A DNA stretch of 64,000 nucleotides, taken from NCBI RefSeq assembly GCF_039548895.1, contig NZ_JBCLVG010000001.1; one strand, written 5' to 3'. Numbering within the stretch: the stretch's first letter is position 1; every line of letters begins with the position of its first letter. The position numbers were made by a program, and so were the translations under genes. Of this stretch, positions 32,126 to 41,396 are shown one piece after another. Below the pieces are notes generated by a model. The model did no database searches. It saw only the letters and a program-made list of their open reading frames with translations, and was not told the origin of the DNA. This DNA is from Orlajensenia stereocauli (GTDB taxonomy: Bacteria; Actinomycetota; Actinomycetes; Actinomycetales; Microbacteriaceae).

Positions 32126-34114
32126 GTGTTCGATTCATTCCTGTTCTGGGCGCTCTTCGCGATCGTCGGATTGATCTACGCCATCGGCGTCGGCTTCGCG
32201 ACGCGCTCCCTCATGAGCGCGCCCGTCGGCTGGCCGCGCACGTACGTCGTCGGGCTGTTGGTCTATGCAGCGAGCTGGCCGTTTGCGGCATCCACGGCAG
32301 CGCAGGCCGGGGTCGTCGATGCCGCGGGCGACCTCGCGGTGCCCTGGCTGGTGGCCGCACTGTTCATAGCCCTCTCGTTCGGCTGGGTCTTCGCCTTCGG
32401 AGTCGCCATCCTCGTGGTCAGCGAGGCCCTGTTCCCCACCCAGGCCCTGCCGAACCCGATCACCTCGTTCCGCGACCTGATGCACAGGCGCCGACGGACC
32501 CAGCGCTACCTCGAGATCCTCTCGATCCTCTCCCGTCACGGAATCGGCTGGGTCATCCAGGGTCGCCGACGATCCGCGGCGCGCAATCCCGTTCGGCCGC
32601 AGCGCACGTCGACGCCGCAAGCGCTCGTCAATGCGCTCAACGACGCCGGCGTCACCTTCGTGAAGCTGGGCCAGGTGCTCGCCACACGCCGGGATCTCCT
32701 CCCCGCGCCGTACATCGAGGCACTCGCCACCCTGCAGACGTCGGCGTCGACTCTGCCATGGGAGTCCATCCGCCACGTCATCGAGACCGAGCTCGGCGCA
32801 CCGATCCACTCGGTCTTCGCGGAGGTCTCCGAGACGCCACTGGCCGCCGCATCCGTCGCCCAGGTGCATGCGGGGAGGCTGCACGACGGCACGCCCGTCG
32901 TGCTCAAGGTGCAGCGACCGGGGGCCGCCGCCCAAGTGGCTGCCGACGTCGACATCATCGTGCGCCTCGCCACCCGGCTGGAGGATCGCACGAGCTGGGG
33001 CCGCGACTTCGGCGCCGTGACCCTCGCGACAGGTTTCGCCCGCTCACTCAGCGAGGAACTCGACTACCGCATCGAGTTCCGGAACACCAAGCAGGTGAGG
33101 AGCGCAGTCGCGGCGTCTCGCGACAACCTGCTGATCGTCCCCCAGGTCTACGACGAGGCGAGCACGCGCCGACTGCTCACGATGGACCGCATCGACGGGA
33201 CCCCACTCAACGCCTCTCAGCGCCACCTCGCATCACTGCCACCCGCCCAGCGGGAGGAGCTCGCGGCCGGCCTTCTCGACGCGGTCCTCGAGCAGATCGT
33301 CGTACAGGGCGTCTTCCACGCCGACCTGCACCCGGGAAACCTCGTACTCGGAGACGACGGACGACTGGGAATGATCGACTTCGGTGCCGTCGGCGTGCTG
33401 GAGCGGAGCATGCGCGAGGGGCTCGCGACGCTCCTGGTCGCCGCCGCCTCCGAAGACGACATCGCGACGACGGATGCCCTGCTCCTCCTCGTCGAGGCCC
33501 CGGACGGTGCAGACCTCTCGGCGTTGCGGGCTGACATCGGCCGGGTGCTCACCCTCATGAAGCACAGCGACGGAAGCAGTTCGATCTTCTCCCAGCTGCT
33601 CGACGTCGTGCGCGAACACCGCCTCGGCGTCCCGGTGCCCCTCGGCATCGCCTTCAGGTCGATCATCACCCTGCAGAGCTGCCTGCGCATCCTCGATCCC
33701 CGGTTCGACATGGCCGAACGCGCTCTCGATCGCGTGCCGCACTTCCTGGGCAGACTCCTCGCTCCGCGCGCAGTGATCGGCTCTCTCGAGGCGCAGGCGG
33801 CCATCCTGGTCGCCACGGCGCGCAGGCTCCCCCGCCGCCTCGACTCGCTGACGACCGACGTCGAGAAGACTGTGCGCGCCTTGGCCGGCCCTCAGGACCA
33901 CGGCTGGGTGGGCGAGATCGTGACGGAGAGCGTCGGCGCGTTGATCGCGATCGCCCTGGTCGCGCTGGGGATCGTGCTGGTGGTGGCAGACGCCGGGCCT
34001 CTGATCACCCCGAACGTCCACCTGTACTCGTTCCTCGGCGCGAGCGTGGCCCTGGCCGGATTCGTGCTCATCCTCCGGTCGCTTCGGCGCCTGTTCGTGC
34101 GGAAGCCGCGCTAG
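32126..34114 (+). CDS. ABC1/UbiB/AarF-family atypical kinase, membrane protein
   Basis: A 662-residue UbiB-family protein. Three or four N-terminal transmembrane segments (residues 5-25, 38-60, 68-100) precede the kinase-like domain. VTFVKLGQVLATRRDLLP is the KxGQ motif that replaces the glycine-rich loop entry. PLAAASVAQVHAG is the Ala-rich nucleotide loop, GVFHADLHPGNLVL the catalytic loop and LGMIDFGAVG the DFG motif. Two transmembrane helices close the C-terminus (about 610-655). The family supports isoprenoid quinone or lipid metabolism. Here menaquinone is the likely context. The GTG at 32126 has GGGAGGG upstream. Confidence 0.88.
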   Translation: MFDSFLFWALFAIVGLIYAIGVGFATRSLMSAPVGWPRTYVVGLLVYAASWPFAASTAAQAGVVDAAGDLAVPWLVAALFIALSFGWVFAFGVAILVVSEALFPTQALPNPITSFRDLMHRRRRTQRYLEILSILSRHGIGWVIQGRRRSAARNPVRPQRTSTPQALVNALNDAGVTFVKLGQVLATRRDLLPAPYIEALATLQTSASTLPWESIRHVIETELGAPIHSVFAEVSETPLAAASVAQVHAGRLHDGTPVVLKVQRPGAAAQVAADVDIIVRLATRLEDRTSWGRDFGAVTLATGFARSLSEELDYRIEFRNTKQVRSAVAASRDNLLIVPQVYDEASTRRLLTMDRIDGTPLNASQRHLASLPPAQREELAAGLLDAVLEQIVVQGVFHADLHPGNLVLGDDGRLGMIDFGAVGVLERSMREGLATLLVAAASEDDIATTDALLLLVEAPDGADLSALRADIGRVLTLMKHSDGSSSIFSQLLDVVREHRLGVPVPLGIAFRSIITLQSCLRILDPRFDMAERALDRVPHFLGRLLAPRAVIGSLEAQAAILVATARRLPRRLDSLTTDVEKTVRALAGPQDHGWVGEIVTESVGALIAIALVALGIVLVVADAGPLITPNVHLYSFLGASVALAGFVLILRSLRRLFVRKPR

Positions 34115-34127
34115 CGGCGCTAGCCCG

Positions 34128-34358
34128 CTAGAGCCGCGGACCGCTGAGTCCGGTGGCCGACCTGTCGCTCGGCTTGCCGATCAGCCACCAGGCGATCACG
34201 CCGAGGAACGGGGCGACGATCACGATGAGCGCCCAGAGCGCCTTCGCCGTGGCGTCGAGGCCCGACCTGCCGATCTGCACGAGCGCGACCGCCCACACCA
34301 CCACCAGGGCGATCATGGGCAGGAGGATGAGCAGGTGCCAGCCGGTGAGATTGTCCAT
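34128..34358 (-). CDS. Two-helix membrane protein, PLDc_N family
   Basis: A 76-residue protein with two transmembrane helices (residues 8-27 and 38-60). ALWALIVIVAPFLGVIAWWL followed by IGKP is the signature of the phospholipase-D N-terminal-like (PLDc_N) family, often found as a stand-alone small protein in Actinobacteria. The ATG at 34358 has AGGAT upstream and sits directly before the first helix. A longer frame to 34511 lacks support. Its role is unknown. Confidence 0.75.
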   Translation of the reverse strand: MDNLTGWHLLILLPMIALVVVWAVALVQIGRSGLDATAKALWALIVIVAPFLGVIAWWLIGKPSDRSATGLSGPRL

Positions 34359-34553
34359 CAGGCCATCCTGTCGGCTCCACCGTCGTCGCCACCAGTCCCC
34401 CGGCGTATCGAGCGTCGCGGCGTCGCTGCTCGGCATCCGTCCTGACCGCGGCATCCGACCTGCGGCATCCGTCATCGAACCCCCACCGCAGCGCCCCGTG
34501 CGAATGTGCACCGAATCGGCAGATGTCGTGGAACGCGGGTGTAGGCATGAACC

Positions 34554-35474
34554 ATGAACCGCATCACGTCTCGCAAGCGGGTGACCAGGGTGACGCTCGG
34601 GTCACCGCGCACGGTCCGCGACGATCTCCTCGCCGTGGAGGAGCCCCTGGAGATCCGCGTCGGAGGCACGGCGCTGGCCATCACCATGCGCACGCCGGGT
34701 GCCGACTTCGACCTCGCGGCCGGCTTTCTCGTGTCGGAGGGCGTGATCTCGCGCGGCGACGAATTCGCGGCGGCGCGCTACTGCGCCGGCGCCACGGACG
34801 AGGGCCTCAACACCTACAACGTGCTCGACGTGACCCTCGCGCCGGGCGTTGCGGCGCCGCATCCGAGTCTCGAGCGGGCGTTCTACACGACCAGCTCGTG
34901 CGGGCTCTGCGGCAAGTCGAGCATCGACGCCGTGCGCACGAGTTCGCAGCATGCCGTCTCCCATGACGACCTCGTCGTCGATCCGGCGGTGCTCGTGAGC
35001 CTCCCCGAGCAGCTGCGCGCCGCCCAGGCGGTGTTCGAGAAGACCGGCGGACTGCACGCAGCAGCCCTCTTCGACGGACGCACCGGACGGATGCTGGCGC
35101 TGCGCGAAGACGTCGGCCGCCACAACGCCGTCGACAAGGTAATCGGCTGGGCAGTGAAGGAGGACCTGCTCCCCCTGACCGGCACGGTGCTCATGGTGTC
35201 GGGTCGAGCCAGCTTCGAGCTCACTCAGAAGGCGTCGATGGCCGGCATCCCTGTTCTCGCGGCAGTATCGGCCCCGTCGTCGCTGGCCGTCGACCTCGCC
35301 TCAGAACTCGGCATCACCATCGTCGGGTTCCTCCGCGGCGAGAGCATGGTGGTGTACTCGCGGGCGGATCGCATCGCGACGGATGCGGCGACGGATGCCG
35401 CTCCTGCCGCAGCTCCCGGTGCAGCCCCTGCGGCGAGCGCCGCCGCACTCGTGAGCGCGGTGGTCGCATCATGA
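34554..35474 (+). CDS. fdhD: Formate dehydrogenase accessory sulfurtransferase FdhD
   Basis: FdhD passes sulfur from a cysteine desulfurase to the molybdenum cofactor of formate dehydrogenase-type enzymes. The 306-residue protein has VEEPLEIRVGG and TMRTPGADFDLAAGFLVSEG at the N-terminus. TTSSCGLCGKSSID carries the essential CxxC, and REDVGRHNAVDKVIGWA and LMVSGRASFELTQKA follow. The last 30 residues are an Ala-rich low-complexity tail with repeated Asp-Ala. TAGGCA ends 6 nt before the ATG, possibly a -10 of a leaderless message. It overlaps the next gene as ATGA, its probable client. Confidence 0.93.
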   Translation: MNRITSRKRVTRVTLGSPRTVRDDLLAVEEPLEIRVGGTALAITMRTPGADFDLAAGFLVSEGVISRGDEFAAARYCAGATDEGLNTYNVLDVTLAPGVAAPHPSLERAFYTTSSCGLCGKSSIDAVRTSSQHAVSHDDLVVDPAVLVSLPEQLRAAQAVFEKTGGLHAAALFDGRTGRMLALREDVGRHNAVDKVIGWAVKEDLLPLTGTVLMVSGRASFELTQKASMAGIPVLAAVSAPSSLAVDLASELGITIVGFLRGESMVVYSRADRIATDAATDAAPAAAPGAAPAASAAALVSAVVAS

Positions 35475-37771
35475 GCCGCCGTCCTCCCGTCGATGACGTG
35501 ACGGATGCCGACCTCGAGGTCGGAGCACCGAGCAGCTGGGCGGCCGGCGTGCCCGGCATCCTGCACGCGATGGAACCGGCGGTGCAGCAACTGGGCATCA
35601 CCCGCACCATGAAGCTGCTCGCGACCCTCAACCAGAAGGGCGGCTTCGACTGCATGAGCTGCGCCTGGCCGGACCCCGACCACCGCAAGGTCGCCGAGTT
35701 CTGTGAGAACGGGGCCAAGGCCGTTGTATGGGAGGCGACGCCGGTGCTCGTGCCGAGCGCGTTCTGGGCCGAGCACTCCATCGACGACCTGCTCGACAAG
35801 AGCGAGTACTGGCTGGGCATGCAGGGTCGTCTCACCGAGCCGGTCTACAAGCCGAGCGGCTCCGACCACTACGAGCCCGTCACGTGGGACCGCGCCTTCG
35901 AGATCATCGCCGCGAAGCTCACCTCACTCGGCTCCCCCGACGAGGCGTCGTTCTACACGTCTGGCCGCACCTCGAACGAGGCGGCCTTCCTGTACCAGCT
36001 GTTCGTGCGCGCCTACGGCACCAACAACCTGCCCGACTGTTCGAACATGTGCCACGAGTCAACGGGCACGGCCATGGGCGAGACTCTCGGCATCGGCAAG
36101 TCCACCATCGCCTACGACGACTTCGAGCATGCCGACCTCGTGATCGTGCTCGGGCAGAACCCGGGCACCAACCATCCGCGCATGCTCACCGCGCTGGAGG
36201 ACGCGAAGAAGAACGGCGCTCGCATCGTCGCGGTGAACCCCCTGCCCGAGGCCGGGCTCCGGCGCTACAAGAACCCGCAGACCGCTCGCGGGCTGGTGGG
36301 GCGCGGCACCGACATCGCCGACCAGTTCCTGCAGATCAGGCTGGGCGGCGACATGGCGCTGCTGCAGGCTGTGTCGAAGCGCGTGCTCCTCGCTGAGGCA
36401 TCCGCCCCAGGGACAGTGCTCGACCACCAGTTCATCGCCGAGCACTGCAGCGGCTTCGACGCCTTCGCCGCAGCCATGGCCGAGGTCGACGAGGATGAGG
36501 TGCTCCTCGCCACCGGTCTCTCGCTCCAGCAGATCGACGAGCTGGCGGATGCCTACATCAGGGCGGACCGCGTGATCATCACGTGGGCGATGGGGATCAC
36601 GCAGCACCGCAAGGCAGTCGAGACGATCAAGGAGATCGTGAACCTGCTGCTGTTGCGCGGCAACATCGGGCGCCTCGGAGCCGGCGCCTCCCCCATCCGC
36701 GGACACAGCAACGTGCAGGGCGACCGCACGATGGGCATCTGGGAGCAGATGCCGGATCGCTTCCTCGACGCTCTCCGCGACGAGTTCCACTTCGAGCCGC
36801 CCCGGCGCCACGGGGTCGACTCCGTCAACGGCATCGCCGCCATGCAGCGCGGGGAGATCAAGTTCTGGATGGGGATGGGCGGCAACCTGGTCGCCGCCAT
36901 CTCCGATACCAATCTCGCCGAGGCTGCCATGCGCGGCACGGAGATGACAGTGCAGGTGTCGACCAAGCTCAACCGCTCGCACGCCGTGATCGGCACCGAG
37001 GCGCTCATCCTGCCGACGCTCGGCCGCACCGAGATCGACATCCAGGCATCCGGACCCCAGTTCGTCTCCGTCGAAGACACCGTCTGCGCCGTGCACGGCA
37101 GCCACGGCCAGGTGCCGCCGGTCGCCGCAGGACTGCTCAGCGAGGTGGCGATCGTGGCCCGACTCGCGCAGGCCACCCTGGGCAACCGTGCCGCGGACGT
37201 TCCCATCGACTGGGCAGCGTTCGAGCAGGACTACGACGTGATCCGCGAGCACATCAGCCACGTGGTTCCGGGCTTCGAGAACTACAACGAGCGCATCCGC
37301 ACGCGCGACGGCTTCGTCCTGCCCAACGGTCCGCGCGACTCCCGCACCTTCGCCACGGCGACGGGCAGGGCCATGCTCACCGTCAACACCCTCGAGCACG
37401 TGCAGAGGCCAGACGGATGCCTGTTGCTGCAGACCCTGCGCTCCCACGACCAGTACAACACCACCATCTACAGCCTGAACGACCGCTACCGCGGTATCAA
37501 GAAGGGCCGCGAGGTGGTCTTCATCAACCCGCTCGACCTCGCCGAGCTCGGCCTGGTCGATGGTCAACGCGTCGACGTCATCACCGAGTGGGACGACGCC
37601 GTGGAGCGCTCGCTGCGCGGCTACCGCGCAGTCTCCTATCCGACCGCGCGCGGATGTGCGGCCGCGTACTTCCCCGAGGCGAACGTGCTCGTTCCGCTCG
37701 CCAGCACCGCCGTCGGCAGCAACACCCCGGTGTCGAAGGCGGTGCTGGTTCGGGTGGTGGCTGCGGGCTGA
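35471..37771 (+). CDS. Molybdopterin oxidoreductase, FdhF/YdeP family
   Basis: A 766-residue molybdopterin-dependent oxidoreductase of the YdeP-like alpha-subunit type. It lacks a typical N-terminal 4Fe-4S motif but has GGFDCMSCAWPDPDHRK, a signature of this branch. YTSGRTSNEAAFLYQLFVRA, CSNMCHESTGTAMGETLGIG and VIVLGQNPGTNHPRML bind the cofactor. The C-terminal molydop-binding domain includes LLLQTLRSHDQYNTTIYSLNDR, RGIKKGREVVFI and ANVLVPLASTAVGS. It is coupled to fdhD by a 4-bp overlap. Formate oxidation is not proved, because YdeP proteins are linked to acid resistance in other bacteria. Confidence 0.9.
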   Translation: MSRRPPVDDVTDADLEVGAPSSWAAGVPGILHAMEPAVQQLGITRTMKLLATLNQKGGFDCMSCAWPDPDHRKVAEFCENGAKAVVWEATPVLVPSAFWAEHSIDDLLDKSEYWLGMQGRLTEPVYKPSGSDHYEPVTWDRAFEIIAAKLTSLGSPDEASFYTSGRTSNEAAFLYQLFVRAYGTNNLPDCSNMCHESTGTAMGETLGIGKSTIAYDDFEHADLVIVLGQNPGTNHPRMLTALEDAKKNGARIVAVNPLPEAGLRRYKNPQTARGLVGRGTDIADQFLQIRLGGDMALLQAVSKRVLLAEASAPGTVLDHQFIAEHCSGFDAFAAAMAEVDEDEVLLATGLSLQQIDELADAYIRADRVIITWAMGITQHRKAVETIKEIVNLLLLRGNIGRLGAGASPIRGHSNVQGDRTMGIWEQMPDRFLDALRDEFHFEPPRRHGVDSVNGIAAMQRGEIKFWMGMGGNLVAAISDTNLAEAAMRGTEMTVQVSTKLNRSHAVIGTEALILPTLGRTEIDIQASGPQFVSVEDTVCAVHGSHGQVPPVAAGLLSEVAIVARLAQATLGNRAADVPIDWAAFEQDYDVIREHISHVVPGFENYNERIRTRDGFVLPNGPRDSRTFATATGRAMLTVNTLEHVQRPDGCLLLQTLRSHDQYNTTIYSLNDRYRGIKKGREVVFINPLDLAELGLVDGQRVDVITEWDDAVERSLRGYRAVSYPTARGCAAAYFPEANVLVPLASTAVGSNTPVSKAVLVRVVAAG

Positions 37772-37810
37772 AGCGCCCCGCTGAGTCCGCCCGCTCGCGA
37801 CCCCGTCCCG

Positions 37811-37844
37811 CCCGCAGAGGCCCGACGAAGTCGCGGCCGAAGCG
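37811..37844. repeat. REP-like element remnant, copy D
   Basis: Only a right arm is seen (GCAGAGGCCCGACGAAGTCG and GGCCGAAGCG), with short deletions relative to the other copies. It lies in the 333-bp gap between the molybdopterin oxidoreductase and the collagen-like gene. The rest of the gap holds a possible -10 TACGAT near 38030. Confidence 0.55.
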
Positions 37845-38104
37845 CAATCCGCCCCCACCGACGCGCCGCGCCCTTTCCCGGGGTTGCGCACCACCTCTGT
37901 TGGCGCACCGCCCCGCGATATGGCGCACGGCCGCATGGCCGCGCAATGGTCAACGGGTCTGCCGATCAGCGACTGTCGATGACCAGATGGGGCGGCATTC
38001 TCGCTCTGTCGGCCGAAGCATGTGGGCCACTACGATGAGCGCGACGCGCCTCGAGCCGTGCATCGATCGGTCTACGCGGAGCGCGAGGAATGGAGTGAGC
38101 ACCC

Positions 38105-38821
38105 ATGAGCGACGCCCAGATTCCGCAGACTGGCCAGACCGACCTGCCGCAGCCGCAGCCGAAGCCCGCGGCGGGGGTCAGCAGGGCGGCTCTGTTCTGG
38201 ATCGGTGCCGCCGTCGTCGTACTCACCTTCTGCGCGTCATTCCTCGGAGCATGGTTCGCTCGATCCGCCGACGCGACGGAGGCGACAGCCACGGCAACGA
38301 CCGCCCCGGCCGTCGACGACGTCGCCTACGAGGAGGCGATCGCCGAGATCCTCCCCGCCGGATCCGCCGTTCGTGCCGGCACCGGGGTTCCGGAAGCGGG
38401 CAAGGGCTACGAGGGCGACGTGTACATCGACATCGCCACCTCGAATGTCTACCTGTTCAAGGACGGCGCGTGGACACTCGTGGGCAACATCCGCACCTCG
38501 GCGGCCGAGAACCTCACCGGCGCAACCGGCGAGACAGGGGCGACGGGTGCCACTGGCGAGACCGGTGCCACGGGCGAGACAGGGGCCACAGGCGAGACAG
38601 GGGCCACAGGCGAGACCGGAGCTCCCGGTGCGCCCGGAACCCAGCTGACACTGGGCCTCGGTGCACCGGTCGACGACAAGTGCACGACCGACGGCGACGT
38701 GTACATCGACACCGAGACTGTGGAGTTCTACGAGTGCAGCGAGGGCGAATGGGCCCTCTTCGGTCCGACTGATGCTGTCGCACCGACGCCGAGCCCGGAA
38801 CCGACGACCGACGGCGAGTGA
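38105..38821 (+). CDS. Membrane-anchored collagen-like protein
   Basis: A 238-residue protein. Residues 1-27 are a Pro/Gln-rich cytoplasmic head, and one transmembrane helix follows (FWIGAAVVVLTFCASFLGAW, about 31-50). YEGDVYIDIATSNVYLFKDG opens a small globular domain. About 14 Gly-x-y triplets (139-180, mostly GATGET) come next, and then a related block DGDVYIDTETVEFYECSEG. The two EGDVYID-like blocks flank the collagen stretch and are similar to one another. An acidic Pro/Thr/Glu tail ends it. The repeat DNA (38518-38628) is a near-perfect 9- and 18-bp repeat and could vary in length. GGAG stands upstream of the ATG. Confidence 0.75.
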   Translation: MSDAQIPQTGQTDLPQPQPKPAAGVSRAALFWIGAAVVVLTFCASFLGAWFARSADATEATATATTAPAVDDVAYEEAIAEILPAGSAVRAGTGVPEAGKGYEGDVYIDIATSNVYLFKDGAWTLVGNIRTSAAENLTGATGETGATGATGETGATGETGATGETGATGETGAPGAPGTQLTLGLGAPVDDKCTTDGDVYIDTETVEFYECSEGEWALFGPTDAVAPTPSPEPTTDGE

Positions 38822-38843
38822 GGCCGAGCGACGGCCCTGCCGG

Positions 38844-38978
38844 TCAGTCGCGGTCCGTGGGACCACCGTCGGTGGGGTCGTCGTCACGTCGCCAGACCCG
38901 CACGGCGGCGATCACCGCGACCACCAGCGATCCGCCGAGTATCACGATCGCCACTCCCCACATCAGGAATTCGGGCAT
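38844..38978 (-). CDS. Small single-pass membrane protein, 44 residues
   Basis: From the ATG at 38978 the frame encodes MPEFLMWGVAIVILGGSLVV, continuing as a hydrophobic helix, then VRVWRRDDDPTDGGPTDRD. A helix followed by a basic stop and an acidic tail is a plausible small membrane protein. AGGA lies about 10 nt before the start. No family is recognised. Confidence 0.5.
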   Translation of the reverse strand: MPEFLMWGVAIVILGGSLVVAVIAAVRVWRRDDDPTDGGPTDRD

Positions 38979-39089
38979 CAGTTCGCGTCCTCGGTCATGC
39001 CGCCAGAGTAGCCGCCCTCGGCGTGCAGACGGCACGCCGTTCGCCCGGCTGCCCATGTGGACACTGAATCCGGACAGACTCCCGACCGG

Positions 39090-39425
39090 TCAACGCTCGG
39101 CCAGCTCTACCCACGGCACGTCGAAGTGCTCGACTGTCGTGTCCCGGTCGATCAGGTAGCGGCCGTCCTCCGGGTAGAACACAGCGGCCGCGATGTCCGC
39201 ACCGGCGAAGGCGACGATGTCATTGCGAGAACGCCACAGCGAGAGAGTCCTCACCTCGGTTCGCTCGTCCTCGTCATCGCGGTAGAGCAGCACAGCGCCC
39301 AGATTGCCGGGCGTCTCGCGGTATTCGCGCAGCCCGGTCCCCTCCAGATAGTCGCGGTACGGCTCGCGATCCACGGTTCGGATCCAGCCGGTCCAGCTCC
39401 TCAGCACAGTCGATTCGGCAGTCAA
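39090..39425 (-). CDS. Antibiotic biosynthesis monooxygenase-like (ABM) protein
   Basis: The 111-residue frame has the dimeric ferredoxin-like alpha+beta fold pattern of ABM proteins. TVLRSWTGWIRTVDREPYRD and YLEGTGLREYRETPGNLGAV are followed by LSLWRSRNDIVAFAGADIAA, where the conserved Trp and the FAG(A/E)D motif occur, and AVFYPEDGRYLIDRD. The start is probably the TTG at 39425, with GGAGG 5 nt upstream. No ATG or GTG fits. Members degrade heme or oxidise small aromatics, but no specific role is evident. Confidence 0.7.
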   Translation of the reverse strand: MTAESTVLRSWTGWIRTVDREPYRDYLEGTGLREYRETPGNLGAVLLYRDDEDERTEVRTLSLWRSRNDIVAFAGADIAAAVFYPEDGRYLIDRDTTVEHFDVPWVELAER

Positions 39426-39552
39426 GATGACCTCCAATCCCAGCCCGTCGACGCTCGAAGTGCGACGGGCCGCGGCGTCCAGTCAACCCAGTCCACGACA
39501 CGGTGTCACTGCAGCGGTCGCGCTGTGGCGGAATGGTGCGGGTATCTGTCCG

Positions 39553-41004
39553 TCACGGCCCTTCGGTGCGTCGCGCCTCGGGCTGGCTCTCGGGCTGACG
39601 CTCGGGGTTGCGGCGGCGCTTCGACGCGGTGTAGATGCGCTCGACGATCCAGAGCAGGATGCCGATGCCCAACAGGACGAGCGCGATGGCGTACTGGCCG
39701 GCCGGCCGGCCCGATGTCCACGGGAACACCAGGTACAGACAGGTGATCGCGCCGATGATCGGCAGCACGCGCGGAGTGCGGAAGTGCTTGTGGTCGACGG
39801 GCTGGCGCCGCAGCACCAGCACCGTCACGTTGACGACGGCGAACACGGTGAGCAGCAGGAGCGATGTGGTGCCTCCCAGCAGGGCGACGATCGAGCCCTC
39901 TGCGTCGAGGGAGACGTAGGCGACCAGGCCCACGGCGAGTGCAGTCGTGAACAGGATCGCCGCCCACGGCGTCTGGCGCTTCGGAGCGACCTTGCCGAGG
40001 AAGGGAGGCAGCACGTTCTGCCTGCTCATGCCGTAGAGAAGGCGGCTCGCCATCATCATGTTGATCAGCGCGGTGTTCGCCACGGCGAACATGGAGATGA
40101 ACGGCAGCAGGTCGTTGATCGGGAAGCCCGGGGCAGCGGCCTCGACGGCCGTCACGAGGGGAGTCTCACTGCCGACCAGCTCCCCGATGGGAACCAGCGC
40201 GACCACGGTGATCGACACCAGTACGTAGATGATCGCCGCGATGCCGAGTCCGCTCAGCATCATCTTCGGGAAGATACGGCTCGGGTCCTTCGTCTCCTCG
40301 GCCATGTTGACCGAGTCCTCGAAACCGACCATCGCGAAGAACGCCAACGAGGTCGCGGTACTCACTGCGAGCAGCACGTTCTTGTCCTCCGGGGTGTCGA
40401 AGGCCACCACTTGCGACCAGTCCGCATTGCCCCCGGCGATCGCCCACATGCCGATGAGGATGACCAACAGCAGACCGGAGAGCTCCACGAGGGTCAACAC
40501 GACGTTGAGCCAGACGCTCTCGCTCACGCCGCGCAGGTTGACAAGCATGATGAGCACGATGAACGCCAGCGCGATGAGCATCGTCGTGACTGTGTCATCC
40601 GGGATCTTGAAGGCCACGAGAAGGTTCGCCGCGAACGCTCGTGATGCCGTCGACGCCGAGGTGATACCGGAGGTCATGACCACGAAGCACACGATGAACG
40701 TGAAGAAGTGGATGCCGAAGGCCTTGTGCGTGTACAGCGCCGCGCCGGCTGCCTGGGGATACTTCGTCACCAGCTCCAAGTAGGAGAAGGCCGTGACCGT
40801 GGCCACTCCGAACGCGAGGAGGAAGGGCAGCCAGGCGGCACCCCCGACCTCAGCCGCAACCTGGCCGGTGAGGGCGTAGATGCCGGTGCCGAGGATGTCA
40901 CCGACGATGAAGAGGAGAAGCAGGCCGGGCCCCAAGACCCGTTTCAGCTCAGGCTTCTCGGGCTCGACTGTCTTGACGACTTGTGTCCAGGACGGATCGC
41001 TCAT
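39553..41004 (-). CDS. APC-family amino acid permease
   Basis: A 483-residue transporter with about 12 transmembrane helices. ELKRVLGPGLLLLFIVGDIL and GTGIYALTGQVAAEVGG form the first helix and unwound substrate-binding GTG motif. YPQAAGAALYTHKAFG and FFAMVGFEDSVNMAEETKDP are conserved among cationic or basic amino acid permeases of the YfnA/CAT type. A short Arg/Glu/Pro-rich tail ends the protein. The ATG at 41004 has AAGGGGGC upstream. The substrate cannot be fixed from sequence. Confidence 0.88.
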   Translation of the reverse strand: MSDPSWTQVVKTVEPEKPELKRVLGPGLLLLFIVGDILGTGIYALTGQVAAEVGGAAWLPFLLAFGVATVTAFSYLELVTKYPQAAGAALYTHKAFGIHFFTFIVCFVVMTSGITSASTASRAFAANLLVAFKIPDDTVTTMLIALAFIVLIMLVNLRGVSESVWLNVVLTLVELSGLLLVILIGMWAIAGGNADWSQVVAFDTPEDKNVLLAVSTATSLAFFAMVGFEDSVNMAEETKDPSRIFPKMMLSGLGIAAIIYVLVSITVVALVPIGELVGSETPLVTAVEAAAPGFPINDLLPFISMFAVANTALINMMMASRLLYGMSRQNVLPPFLGKVAPKRQTPWAAILFTTALAVGLVAYVSLDAEGSIVALLGGTTSLLLLTVFAVVNVTVLVLRRQPVDHKHFRTPRVLPIIGAITCLYLVFPWTSGRPAGQYAIALVLLGIGILLWIVERIYTASKRRRNPERQPESQPEARRTEGP

Positions 41005-41130
41005 GGTGGCCCCCTTGCCTTGGACCCACCCGACCACATCTGGCCCGCGACGGCAAGCCCCGCGGGGACTGTTGGGCTCTACGGATGCGGGATCAGATCG
41101 GAATAGGCAGCGAGGACGAATCCCGCCCCA

Positions 41131-41295
41131 TCACCGCTGGCGGCGGCGACGCGTGCCAGCGGGCCAGGCCTTCTTGTTCGCCTCGTCGAGGGTGCGCAAC
41201 GCTTCAGGGTCACCGTTCCCGCCGCCCAGCGTCTGGATCGCCACACGACCCCACTCCACACAGGAGAACCACGTCCGCATCAACCAGTTGAGCAT
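41131..41295 (-). CDS. Possible small protein, 54 residues
   Basis: The frame begins MLNWLMRTWFSCVEWGRVAI, continues with LRTLDEANKKAWPAG and ends in a basic TRRRRQR. About 85 percent of third codon positions are G or C, as in the neighbouring genes. No good ribosome site is seen. It fills an otherwise empty 390-bp gap between the permease and the DUF808 gene. I recognise no family and rate it tentative. Confidence 0.3.
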   Translation of the reverse strand: MLNWLMRTWFSCVEWGRVAIQTLGGGNGDPEALRTLDEANKKAWPAGTRRRRQR

Positions 41296-41396
41296 GGCGG
41301 GCAGTCTAACGACCGGTCCTGACGAACCGCACTGCCTCCGGCCAGAGCCACGGAGCGCCCGGCGTCATTCGCGAAGAGCCGGTCGTTCTGCAGGTC

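Noticed and set aside
38518..38628. Regular short repeats considered as a CRISPR array
   Set aside because: The 9- and 18-bp periodicity has no spacers and translates into Gly-x-y collagen triplets.
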